NCBI GenBank assembly: GCA_021292165.1
Contig: CM037877.1
Location: 212,846,716 to 212,910,715, forward strand
Direction: 5' to 3'
DNA: 64,000 nt
Source: Shinisaurus crocodilurus
Lineage: Eukaryota; Chordata; Lepidosauria; Squamata; Shinisauridae
Every line of letters begins with the position of its first letter. Within the stretch, counting starts at the first letter, position 1. The notes beneath the pieces are model-generated. The model did not search any database, was not told the origin of the DNA, and saw nothing but the letters and a program-made list of their open reading frames with translations. Below, piece by piece: positions 33,487 to 46,200 of the stretch. The position numbers and the translations under genes were made by a program.

Positions 33487-33717
33487 ATTTGTTTGAAATG
33501 AAGCTGTTTACTCTTAAAGCAATATATCTTGACCAAAAAGCTTCTTATCGTATAATCAGTGATAGGACTGAAACAGTTTGGGAAAATATTAGAATCTTAA
33601 TCAGCATAACTGTCTGTTGTTCTCTGATTTTCGCCAAAGCCTGTTTTCAATCATTATTGCATAATTCGCTTCCAACAGTCTTCAGAAGTGTCTGCGATGA
33701 GACTCCTTAGCAGTTCT

Positions 33718-33807
33718 CTAAGTTTCCTGGGAGCTTCTTGGAGGGGGAATGTTGTCTGAAGTAAGCAGGAAAGTGGTATAAGCCATCTCAGCCTCTTCTT
33801 TGGAGCC
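33718..33807 (-). CDS. PIGR: PIGR exon: cytoplasmic tail end with endocytosis motif
   Basis: Starts after TTCTTCTAG and codes 29 residues and [13 protein letters not shown] matches the mammalian [10 protein letters not shown], and YTTF fits the YxxPhi endocytosis signal (YKDF in human). Confidence 0.92.
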   Translation of the reverse strand, partial: GSKEEAEMAYTTFLLTSDNIPPPRSSQET

Positions 33808-36800
33808 CTAGAAGAATGAACACAAACCCCAACACTATTTTAATGTGGCCCAAGAACCACAACTGGGAGCAGTATGAGAAAACGACCCACTTCATGAGAG
33901 AACACTCAAGTTTGTCAGGCATCTCTGCAAAGTTAAAACAACAACAGGTCTTGTGGCACCTTAAAGACTAACACATTTATTATGCCACAAGTTTTCATGG
34001 GCTACAATTGACTTCATCAGATGCAATTTAACATCTCCCATCAAAATATGTCTATTTAGAAATACAATGAATCTGCATAGGTTTCTGAGCTCCTAGTGCA
34101 TACTGACTGATCACAATGTGTTTTATGCTCTGAAATATACTTCATTCTCTCTCTCTCTCTCTCTCTCTCTGAACAGTATTATGTAACACTATTCAGAATC
34201 TCTGATTCGTGATTTACAATAACTACATTCAAATATGTGCTTCACCTGTATCATCACTGGATGTTAGAGGCTGTAGGGATTGGGCCCAGCACCTCTGCTG
34301 ATGCACCCCAGGAAGATATGGGAACTGATTCTGAGTCAGACGAGGAAGGGATGGGGAGGGGTGCCTGCAAGGTGCCAAGGGTGAGGGAGCAAGAGAACAG
34401 GGAGAATAGCAAGGACAGAGGGGAAGAGATCCAGCGGTCATCTAATCTTTTGGAGGACAGCCAAGCTGGACCTTCTAAACCCGTGGGAATGCAGGCTACT
34501 AATGAGGAGTAGGAGGGGATGGAAATTGGGTGACCCTCTGTTGCTCCTCCCTTTTCATCTGATGCCTAACTCTTGGTCTCATATTTCCATCCCCTCCTAC
34601 TCCTCATTAGTAGCCTGCATTCCCATGGGTTTAGAAGGCCCAGCTTGGCTGTTAGACATCAGATGAAAAGGGAGGAGCAACAGAGGGTCACCCAAAGAGA
34701 CTAGCAGTCAGTGGACAGACCCACCTTGAAGGTGGGACTTGGTAGCCCACTCTGCTTGAGAAGGTCAGGCCATAGTAGACATGGTTAACAACTCTCTTTC
34801 ATGGTGATTTAACCTAGGGAACTAACAGAAGCTAACAAGGTTCTGTGTTATGCAAAGCTTGCCTGGACCGTCTTTCTCTTTGGGCTGCATCAGGATGCCA
34901 TTATAGCCTGAAGCAATGTTTCTTTGTTTGTAGTTTGCATAATAAAAGTAATTGACTGGAAATACAACTTAATTGCTTGACTACAAACAGAGCCAGGGGC
35001 TGGGCACCTGACAGGGGCAAATTAGACATATAGTTTGCACATAATGCCAATTCATGGGTTAAACAAACCCATGAATTGGTGGGGCCATACGGGAGCGAGT
35101 GCACTGCTGCCTGCCCACTCGCCACTTCTGCTTTCATCCACTTTGCTAAACACAACCCAGGAATGACCCCAAGGTTGAGAGAATACCACAGTTTGGGGCA
35201 ACCACCAAAAAGCGCTACTTTGCAAAGTGTCACTAAAAGAAGGTAAGGTATAAGGGACAGCAGAAGCTATTAAAGGTGTTTTTTGTTCCCTTTGCTCTAT
35301 AATTTCAGTTACACGGTAGGCTATTATAGCCCAGTTAAAATAATCTAGCGGGCTCTTACCCTCTTTGTCTTCTTTGGTTTATCAGCCTCCTTAGGACTGC
35401 CAGTAGTAATTACAAAGTCTGCAAAGAATGAGAGATGTTAAGGGATTGAACATGAAAAGAATGGAATACATCCTTTATTCATCAACTCTATACGTGACTA
35501 CATAATTTATTTAATTATCAAATGGCTGACTACTTTATCTTTGTTGACGAACACCAAGTCTCAACTAGATATAATTTTGACTGATGATATTACCATCTGT
35601 TCCCCCTATTTGGGTCTCATGAGCAACGTCCATGCACACATTTTCCTTTGCTCCACACTGTCTCGTATTCTCCAAATCTGTCATGCTGATATTTGTCCTG
35701 TAGCTTCCAACTGAGACCAGATCTAAAGAAAGGAGAGAAAATGCATATTGCCCAGTAGAATAAACTTTTTCACCCTTAGATCTAAAGTACATGGTATACC
35801 CTTCCAAAAACTTCTCTGAAGTGCCGTGATGTATCTAGTAAACTTATGGAGTAATCCTGTGCTCCTTGGGAGGGCAGCTGAAGGGTCACTGGATGTGGCA
35901 GAAGTGCCCATTTCTCTACCAGAGAGAGAGGCCCACCAGCAGGATGGCATATCTGCTGCCAGAGGCCCCCTGTGCCCAGCGTGGTGGCAGAAAGCTCTCC
36001 TACCATTCCTGTCCCACCAATTCTGGGGGCCAAAATGGGGCATTGTGGGGGCATGTCACAGGTGTGTCAGGGGAGGCTATGGATACACAAGATCCTAAGC
36101 CCCCTCCCTCATACATGCACCCAAACAGTCCCAGAAAATATGGTACACCTGGAGCTAGTGTAGTTAACAACCTCATATTGTGTTCAATAGGAGGGTAGAG
36201 GAAACTTACAGGGAAAATATGGAAAAAGCCACCTCCACTCCTGCCTCTACAGCAAGCCGGCAGGGTTTTAGATGAGGTGGTTGCACCACATCACAGAATC
36301 TCCCCGCTACCACCACCATGGAGTCACTCTGTAAGTCTGCAATCTTTTACACAATTACATGGGAGTAAGTCTCATTGAAACCAATGGAAGTTACGCTGAG
36401 TTACGCAGAGAATTGTACTGTAAATGTTTTCCAAAGCCAAGCATTTATTCCTCATTTGTCTTTCCTGTTTGTGAAACCCAAAGTCAAAGAAATATTAAAA
36501 GGAACTGCTGGAGTCATAATTACTGGAATGGAACCATTCCAAATAGCTCAGTCTTTCTGGTAGCATCTATGCTGGCACAAGATATCACTTTTTCTAGTCA
36601 TCAAAGATCATACTTATGTGAGAGAAAGTAATGATCAGTGAAAATTCATGTACTCAAGAATATATTAGAGCAATAAGTATAAATGTTTAGAATTATATCC
36701 TGTGCAGGCTACAACTGACATAGACTCACCTGAATTCTTGAGAAGTCTGAACTTCACAACAGCAAAGATTGTTACAAGAAGCAGAAACAAGACTCCAAGT

Positions 36801-39800
36801 GGGACCAAAACGGAGAGAAGAACTGTGGATTTGTTACTTCCTCCATGGCTGGAAAAGAAGTTGAATTGACACAGTAGTGACTTCAGAATGGTACAGCTAA
36901 TATGCAAGTACTTACTTACCAATACTCTTCAGAAAGAGGGTGGGATGATTTGGATATAGCACTGATTCAGCATTACAAAAATGACCCTAGTTTGTAGTTT
37001 CCTCCCAGGCTTGCATGCTTTCCCCTCCTCCTCCTCCTCCTCCTCCTCCTCCTCTGGTGTGGCCACAAGGAGGAATTCAGAAGTTTTTGCTTCAATATTT
37101 AATTCACTGCAGCTTGTTGTGTCATTTGAATTGGACAAATTGTGGCTCATCTTACACCGCTTTGGGATTTTATTATATTAAGTGGTATAGAAGTATCACA
37201 CAAACACATAAATAAATAAAGTTAGTGGAAACAAATTAACTTCAAACTATAGTTTATGAACCTGGCTAGTTTTCATTAACCCTAGTTAAGATTAACCACG
37301 GTTCAGGGTTCACACAATATGCTAGACTGTAGTTAAACTATAGAGAAGCTTAAGCTTCTGATCCCTGCTCTGTGGCTGCGCTGGGGAAATGGAGGGGGAA
37401 CCATGCTAGCCCAGGGGAAGGGTAGGATAATTCTTCTAACACTTAACCATGGTTTACTGTTATGTCTAAATAAGCCAATAAGTAACTGAAGATATACAAT
37501 ATTTAAAGTGGACAACATCACAGCGAAACATCTGCACAATGAAATAGTCATCATCACTTGCATAGTCATCAGTCTCCAAAGATATCAAAGTTCTCTGTGA
37601 AGAATAATTAAATGTTCCCAAGCATGATCAGAAAATGGTAACATTGAAAGATTTTCCCACCCCCTTCTGAAGTAAGATCCACTGAACCCAAGACATTTGT
37701 AACAGATTAATTTACTCATCTAATGAATACATTTCATACAAGATGATAGTGCCACAGACAGAACAGTCTATTTTGAAAGGGGTCCCTTTCCAGCCTTGTT
37801 ACCTAAAAACTTTTTTTACAGGAGAAAAGAGACACTGGGGATACCTAGGAGCTTATGAATTCAAAACATGCTCTCTACCATTGAACTATTGCCTCGCCCC
37901 ACAAAAAGCAACTTTTTCCCTACAGGTGTGGAAATGGAGGCCAATACATGTGATCTGTCATATTCTATCAAAGCAAATAAGTGGCAAATCCAGGAAAATA
38001 AATAGAAGAAACATTGCTCATTGTCTGCTTCTGCATACAGGCAATTACAAAGCAAGTCTCCAGTGCATTTCATATGATCATTTTGATGCCATGTGTGAAA
38101 GCAGCACCAGGTGTGATTTCTGAAACATGGTGGTGAACCATGACCTTATCATGTATCTGACTGAGATATGCTGCACTGTTTTTTTAACATGCTATTTGCC
38201 TTTCAATATGCAGTAACCAAACGAAGATTGTTTCTTAACACTTAAAAAAGAATAGAGCAAAATATCCAACATTTAAACAAAGAACCAAAATGAGATAATC
38301 ATTCAATTACATCCAATCCTTCCATCAGATTATATCCCGAGAATGGGACAAGTTAGTGGAGCTCGTGGAAGGGAGTTCTGCTGACCTGTCCTGTTCCGGA
38401 AGTGGTGGTTTCAGCTAGTTTCCTGGGTTGCACTAGCCACTGCTAGTTTCCCATTGCCCCAGCTGTTGTTCCCACTAGCACGATGAGTTTAGAGCTGCTG
38501 GCACATTGCCAGCATTGGACACTGCCCATTAATAACATGGGGATTGCTCTTCCTTTAGAGACTTTGGCTTCTCCATATACGGTTCACTGATAAGCTAGCA
38601 TTAAAGTCTTTTGCAGCTGCTCACCCCTCTGCTGAACCTTCAACTCCAGCTGCCTCCTTGGCTTCTTTTAAGACAGCACCCCTATTTACAGGAATAACGA
38701 CATCATGCGGTGGCGCTTCAGTAGTACTGGGAATTTCTTCAGCAATTGAAAGTACTATTTAGGAGTGATTGGCCAGTTGGTATTCAGCAGCACATGAGAA
38801 AGCAAAAAGTAGAAGGAAAGAAAATAGTCAGTACCTTTCATATGTCCACCCCCCATATTTTAATAGTTCATGTTAACTACAGTATACTTGCTGACATAGG
38901 ACAAATAAGCAATTTTTGAAACAAAAAAATGGCACTTTGGGTATAAAATATTTATCCTGTAGTCACAACATGTAACATCAAAAGACTAATCCTAGTAATA
39001 GTGGAACTTGTTCTTTTACCTTTGACAAACGTGCACTATCACCACCAGCACATATGATAACATTTATGGCACTCTGTGCTATGATCACATTAAGCATTTC
39101 CAGAAAGCTTTTTCAAGTGTGTCTTGTCATTATTATCACAGTTATTATAGGTAGTTCCATGGGTCTGGTTCCATCATGCCCAGTAGGTTTGGAAGAGCGA
39201 TCTAGCTACAAGAGGCAAGGATAAACAGCTGCTAGCGTGGAAGTGATTTTCTACTCCATGAGCCCTTGTCATAATTGGTCAAACTGAATGAGCTAAGCAA
39301 GGGTTCCCAGGTAGCAATTTCAGATGCTGTGGCAGCTGGCATGGCCAACAGGGGGGCACTGTATGGGGTTAGCACAGCCATCTGAAATGCTGGCTGCACT
39401 TTTATGCAGTGATATGTAGGCTTGCTAAGTCCAGATCCTGAAACTGCTTCTGTACCTTTAAGAGATGCATAGAAGGGGAAATTGTACAAGATGTAGCTGC
39501 ACCGATCACTGCAACATCATAATGGGAGAAATCAAACTGACCATTTCCCCCCCCTTTGCTATACAGTTTGCTTTCATATTCTTGCATCGGTTAGGTGCAC
39601 TAAAGGAATCAATGCACTTAAATGCACCTGTGTTGGATTGTTGTCAATGTGTCGCTTGCAACAGTGAATAATAGGGGGGAAAGTGTCTTATGAATTGTTG
39701 CTTCCTTGCTGTGGTTTAAAGATAAATTACTGCAATCCAGCAAACTGTGGCCTTATCTGTACTTCAACCCCTTCCATTGCTAAGGCATCACTGTGATGCT

Positions 39801-42800
39801 GTTATTTGTCTTAAATGGAATTGCCACTCAGTATCCACACATCAATTAATATCATGCTGCACCCCACATTTTCATTGTGTGATTCCATGCCACAGAGCAA
39901 TGTCTAGTGTGGGAGGTGCCTGAGATGTTGGTCCTTGTTTTGAGATCATGTGAGCCATTTCTGGGAGGACTCTTTCTCTTACTTTCAGGTAAATGTAGGC
40001 TCACGTGCGCACCTACACCAATAGTTACTTGCACAGAATTATTTTTTGGGTGGTTTTACTCCAGTTTTTTCAGGTGGTCTGTCTTCTTTTACCATTAAAG
40101 AAGGGAATGAACGGACACAGGGAAACTATCCTGGACTCCCCTTCCCTGATTTTTTCCTCCTTTTTTTCTTCCTCAGTGGAGGCGGACACCAAAGCACACT
40201 GCTTGCTGCCCATGAAGACTGTCTGTGCCTCACTCCCTCTGTGTTTGTGTGGGTGGGTGTCATCCTCTTTAGCTGAATTGGGCTGCTTTTACCCATTCAT
40301 AAATGAAATCCCCTCCCCAAGGAACTGTACACCACAGAGAAGCACCTGGGAGAGCCTCACCAGCCCTGAATTCCCTCTCCCTGACCCGTTGCTCTGTGGA
40401 GTTGATGGAAGAACACTGTGTCCTTGCATCTGATGGCAGCTGTTCCCTACAGAAATGTGTCCAGATTGTACTCCTTTGCTGTGGCTGCCATGACTTCTCT
40501 CTTCTGTCTCTTGGACCTCTTTTGGAGTTTTGGAGCTACTTTCTAAGCACTGTGCCCTCCTTTGCTGAAGCTTGGGAACAGCAGGAGCTATTCCTGGCTC
40601 TTAATGTTGAGAGTTTCTTTTCCCTCTCCTTTTCACCAAAGTCCACCTTATGCTCCCCAATCCTGCTCTAAACCAGCAGGAAAGCCAAATGCCTCCCTCT
40701 CCGATGCTACCCTAATTCTCATGCCACAAGCATACCTCTTTCCTCTTGCCTTCCTTGGCAACCTCTATACTCACTTAACTGGGAGTAAGCACCATTGAAG
40801 TCAATGGGACTTCTGTGATTACCGTATATTGTCAGCCTCATAGTAGTTTTTTTTATGGAGGGGAATGGAAAAGAGAAGGGGGTAATATTCCAACCTTTAT
40901 TTTCTTCAAAGGAGGAATTGGGGGGACACAAGACATAGATTTAACTCTCCATTTGATTTCTCACACCAAACCTACCTCAAAAGAAATTACAGTAAAATTG
41001 TGCACAGCTGCATAACTATGAAGGTACACTTATTTGCAGATCATTTAATTTTTTAATGCACATTTATTCGCAGCTGCACAACTGTGTAGATGCTCATTGA
41101 AAAGTAGCATCCCCAAAAAATGGCTGACCACCCAGTCTAGTCAATGACAATCAGGAAACACCTTGTTTCCTGTTCACAGAGCTATTCCCCCCAACTACCC
41201 ACGGTAGAGTTGAAGCTCGGGAAGAAAGGTTACCAAACTATTGTGCAGGCTGAAGGCAGCCCCACAAATATGAGTCATTATAGTGTACTGCTGGTTCACA
41301 CCAAAATGAGGGACATTTCTTTCCTGAGAGAAAGAACAAGATAGAATTGTACTGGTAGAAAGGAACAGAAAGAAATGTATGTACCAAGGAAAGACAGAGG
41401 AAGTCGTTGAATGTATGTGAAAGAGGTCATGATAAGAAAAAATTTTTTGTACGCAACTGTATGTAATGTGACTGTATGTGATGCAAACCTGTATCTGATC
41501 CCATGCTGTATAAAAGATCCAAGAAGAACTTGAAACGGGGCTCTTGATTTGAGTCCCAGATTCCTAGAGCCTACTTGAGGCCTCAATTAAAGTTGGTTTC
41601 CCTTCTCCAACTCAGTGTGTTTATTGACCACCAGTCAATAGCCATGGACCACCAGTACGCCACACTGGCTTCTCTCTCTCTCTTCAACCTGCAGCTGTAA
41701 ACAAAGCAGCTTGCAACCTTACTTTTTCTTTCTTACATCTCAATCCACATTTCTTTGCAACTTTAGCTAGCAGTGATCAATATTTAGAGGTGACGCTCAT
41801 AATGAACCTGTTTAAAGATGAACAGTGCAGTAGGTATAACCTAGTGCAGTGCAGCCTTCTCCAACCTGCTGCCCTCTAGATGGGTCATTCCCAGCCAGCC
41901 TGGCTGGGAATGTTGGGAGCTGCTGTCCAACCCATCTAGAGGGCACCAGGTTGGGGAAGGTTTACCTAGTCTGATGCCCCTCTGATCAGTACTGAAGCTC
42001 ACCTCCTTGCACTTGCAGATAAACTGCATACGTTTCTCCATAGCGACCTGCATGTCTGACTCCACACCAATACCACCCTTGATCTGTTGGTAATACATGG
42101 TCAAAGTTCAAGGTCAAGACTCTCCTGTCTTTGTCACAGTCAACGGTCGCACCAGTTTGGTTTTGTTCAGATAAGATGACAGGTGCACACCCAGTGTTCT
42201 TCCACTTGCACCAATACTTCTGGTAAGGAACATATTTGCATGCATAAGAGCATGACAAAGTCAGTGGAGAACCAGCAACAACTTGGATTTCACTCTCTGC
42301 TTCTAAGCCACGTTGCCCTGTTTCAGAAGAGAGAGAGAAAAGGAGAAGAAAAATGGGTAACCAATGAAATCACTTGAAATCAAATATCCTAAACTTTAGC
42401 ATTCCTAAAACTAATGACTGGTTCACACATCTCCCGTCCATTCCCCCACCTGTACGCACACATGGTATAAACAGACCTGACCTTCCTATGCATGGATTGA
42501 TGTGGGTAAATATAATACATGAACCAGGCTATTATAGCTGTAGCAGCAGTTCCCGTAATCAGAATGATATTTTTTTACCAGCTGTGATCATGGTAATATG
42601 CTGTCAACCACACCCACGATTTCATGTTCACATGTTAACATTTATCCATCATATGCTTAGGCAATATTAGGCTTGTTTGTGAAGATGAAAAATGTATTGG
42701 ATGCAAACTAGCCTTAAGACATTTGATTTTGGCTCAGGATCCATCCTGTTTGCAAACAATATAGCTCTGACAACTGACTTTCTGTCTCCTAGCATGTATG

Positions 42801-43168
42801 ACTGAAAGCTAACCTGCTTGACTTGTCCCCAGTCTAGCTGCTGGGAACGATTATCTTCTAGTGGATGCTCCTAGTATTAGAGGATCCCCAAAATGTCATT
42901 TTTAAAGGGTCAGCATCCTTGAAAAACCACAATACCTTGCTGCAGAAAACTAAAGCAGAACACATCTTTGTCTTCTCCCAGGGAAAGATACAAAAGGTAT
43001 AGATGGGCAAAGTAATAGGAACTAAACAAGGCTGTATAGACCTTTGATATGGCAGGGACCATTGGTTTTATTATTAGTTCTGAAATTATTAGGTTCTTTA
43101 GAAATTAGCAGATAAAATTAACAAGATATTTATTTTTACTATTTATTTCAGAGAATTTCTATACGACT

Positions 43169-43209
<41 letters not shown>

Positions 43210-46200
43210 TGCATGCATGCATGCCCAAAGTAGTTTAGATATCTAAGTGAATAAATGCAAGGGTGAAAATCTTCTGTAAAAATAATTAAGGGATTTCTAA
43301 CAGAGGAAAAGTCGGGCAACAGACAGGAGGAGAGCAGACCAAAATTCTGTCCAGACTCATTGCCGGAGGATTAGTATCTCTTTAACGAGGTAAACGATTT
43401 GCAATAAAACCAGGAAGCAGAGCATAAACAGTAATAAATTACAGAATAGGTTGCAGATTGCATTATTTACTTTAGTGAGATCTGCAAAGAATTGCTGTTC
43501 TGGATAGCGAGACCCACAAATGAATTTGTCCAAAACTATTTGCTGTAATTTTAAACCACTGGGGTGGGTCTCAACAGGTTCAGGATCATGGTGTGGAGGG
43601 AGTTGGAGGTCAGTTCTTCCCCGCTAAATCCTAATGAAAATCTCCCACCCACCATGCTGCTGTTTGCACTGGGTGGAAAGTTCCTATTAGCACTAATGCA
43701 AATAGCATCTGGGGGAGATTTTTGTTTGGATCATAGCAGGTGGAGAGTTTCTCCCCCTCCCCACCACCACAGTCCCAATCCTGCTTGTCTCCCCCCCCCA
43801 CTCCACACACACAGTGGCTAATTGCACAAAAATGCACATTAAATGCAATAATGCATTTAATGTCATGTCTAGTTTGACCCTGTGCCTGGATTATGCCCAT
43901 TACCTGGAACTAAATTATTCTGAAAACAGGTATTAGATTTAGGTTCTCTTTGTAGCAGTCAGCAAAAGAGGCATAAGGCTTTGTTGAGACACACAGTACA
44001 AGAAACATGATTTGGTACCTTCTACAATCTTCAACTCTGTTGTTGACTTCCTTTCATCTTTTCCATCTGTCATACACCAATAGTACCCCGCATCTTTCTC
44101 TTTCAGTTGGTTCAGTATGATGGTATATGTGCCATTTTCTGGGTTATTATGCATCACTATCCTTCCCTCATATTCATCTGGCACATATCCAAGGTTGTTT
44201 ATTAACTGAGTGCATCCATATTCTTTCCACTTGCACCAATATTTCATTGTGTCATTCTCTTTCGGGTCATAACGACATTCAACAGAGATTGAACCACCAT
44301 GGAGTCCATTTAGTACTGGTTGTTTGTTGGGCGCCAAAGCCTCTAGAGATAGAAACAGGGTATCCCTTAATGGTGATCTGGGTGCAAAAATGACAGATTT
44401 AGGACAACAGCTCCCCCTGCCCATTACACACCTTGATAGACATGTACATCCAGTTTCTTGGATTCTCCTTCTGCCCCATAGTTTCCAGCTCCACAGAGAT
44501 ATAATCCTGAATCTCTCTTCTGTAATTGGGTCATAATGATACTGAATGATCCAGGAATCTCAAGATTGCTCAACAGAACTCTTCCTTTGTAGGATGGGTC
44601 AATATTTCCATATGTGTCAATGATCGTGGAACATTGGGACTTTGTCATCTTGCATAGGTACTTCTTAGCACTTGCATATTGCTGACCAAAGGCGCAGGTC
44701 ATGGTCACTGATCCATGCTGCTCAACGTAAAAGAGCTGAGCTTCTTCAGGCATTGCTGAATCTGTATTAATGACATGACAAGCAGGAACGGTGCAGGGCT
44801 GTTTGGCGCCCTAGGCCAAATTATATTTAGCGCCCCCCCCTCTCGTGCCATGGGGGGGGCTCCGGAGCAAAGCAGCCCTGCTCTGCAACACACCCCCCAC
44901 GCGCCGCCGCCCCACCCCCCCCCACCTACCTTCCCCCCGCCCCCGCTGCTGGCTGCTGCAGCCGCTGCTGCTGCCGCCGCCGCCTCCGCCTCCGACGCGA
45001 CAGGACCCCCACGCTTTTTTTTTTTGCCGGGGAAACCAGGGCAACAGGGCTGTTTAAGCCCTGTTGCCCTGGTTCCTCCTCCCGCCAAAACAACGCCGGC
45101 GGGGCTCCAGAAACGACGGGAAGGTAGGTAGGTGGCGGGCGGGCGCGCGCGGGGGGGAGGAGGTGCAGCGGCGGCGGCGGCAGCGGCTGGCAGGCAGGCG
45201 GGGAGGCGCGGCGGAGGCGGCAGGCGGGGCAGGAGCGCGCCGGAGGCGAGGAAGGGGCGCAGAAACGCTGCACCCTCTTCCACCACGCGCCCTAGGCAGC
45301 CGCCTGGGTCTGCCTAGCGGTAGCGCCGGCCCTGATGACAAGTCAGTAGCTGTACCCGTTTTCTATCTTCCATTGTGCTATCCCATGTTGTGCTGCTGCC
45401 TATCACATACTTCAGCCTTCCCCAACTTGGTGTACTCCAGATGTGTTGGACTGCAATCATGGGAGTTGCACAATGCTTCTGTATTATCTGTGCTTCCATA
45501 ACTTATGAAATATGTCTTTGCTGTATCACTATATCAGGGGCTACATATTTATGCTGCATTGCACTATTGCAGATCTGCACAGCTTGTGATCTATGAGCCA
45601 TGTACTGTAACTTGACAACGCGGGAGAGTTATCAAGATCCTAGTGACCCTACATTCATGCTGCGTGAGCTAGGTTTGGCTTGGTGGCTCACAAATGCTGC
45701 AGCTTGTACTATTTTGTCAAACATTTCATACTGTAATAAATAAATAAATGCCACCTTTTTGAGAATAGGAAAATTACTTCTTTGCACACACTAACTGAGA
45801 ATATGCTAGCTTTCTATTCTTTCTCATGAAGAGTTCTGCGCAACAGAAACTGATCTAGTAGAAGTTATTTTCAGTTATAGGGATGTATGGATTTTGTTAA
45901 ATCCATTCCATTTGTGTTTTGCAAATTGTCAGGCATCTTTTGTACCACCATCCATTCACTGACAGAATCAGATTTTTAAAACATAATGTTGTTCTTCTAG
46001 CACTAATTCGCATTAGCACTAATTCACTATGCAAATTAGCACAAATTCCCACCAAAAGTGAAAAATCAGTCCACAGGTCTGCAGGATCCCCCTTGTGACT
46101 TGGAAAAGGCTGGTCTGCTGCAGAATCCAAAGGCAGGATTCATAGAACCCATTGCGGATTTCACCGACATCCCTAAAGCTCCGATTCTTTGGAACCAACA

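Noticed and set aside
37015..37150. Short ORFs with poly-Ser, poly-Pro and poly-Glu
   Set aside because: They are readings of a (CTC)n microsatellite.
44705..45286. Long ORFs on both strands, up to 193 aa, rich in Ala, Pro, Arg and Gly
   Set aside because: They follow from the GC-rich triplet composition of the hAT element and match no family. One overlaps the PIGR D3 exon in the wrong frame.
45877..46176. Confident hAT element
   Set aside because: The ends resemble each other but the 8-bp flanks differ, so it is kept only as a tentative call.
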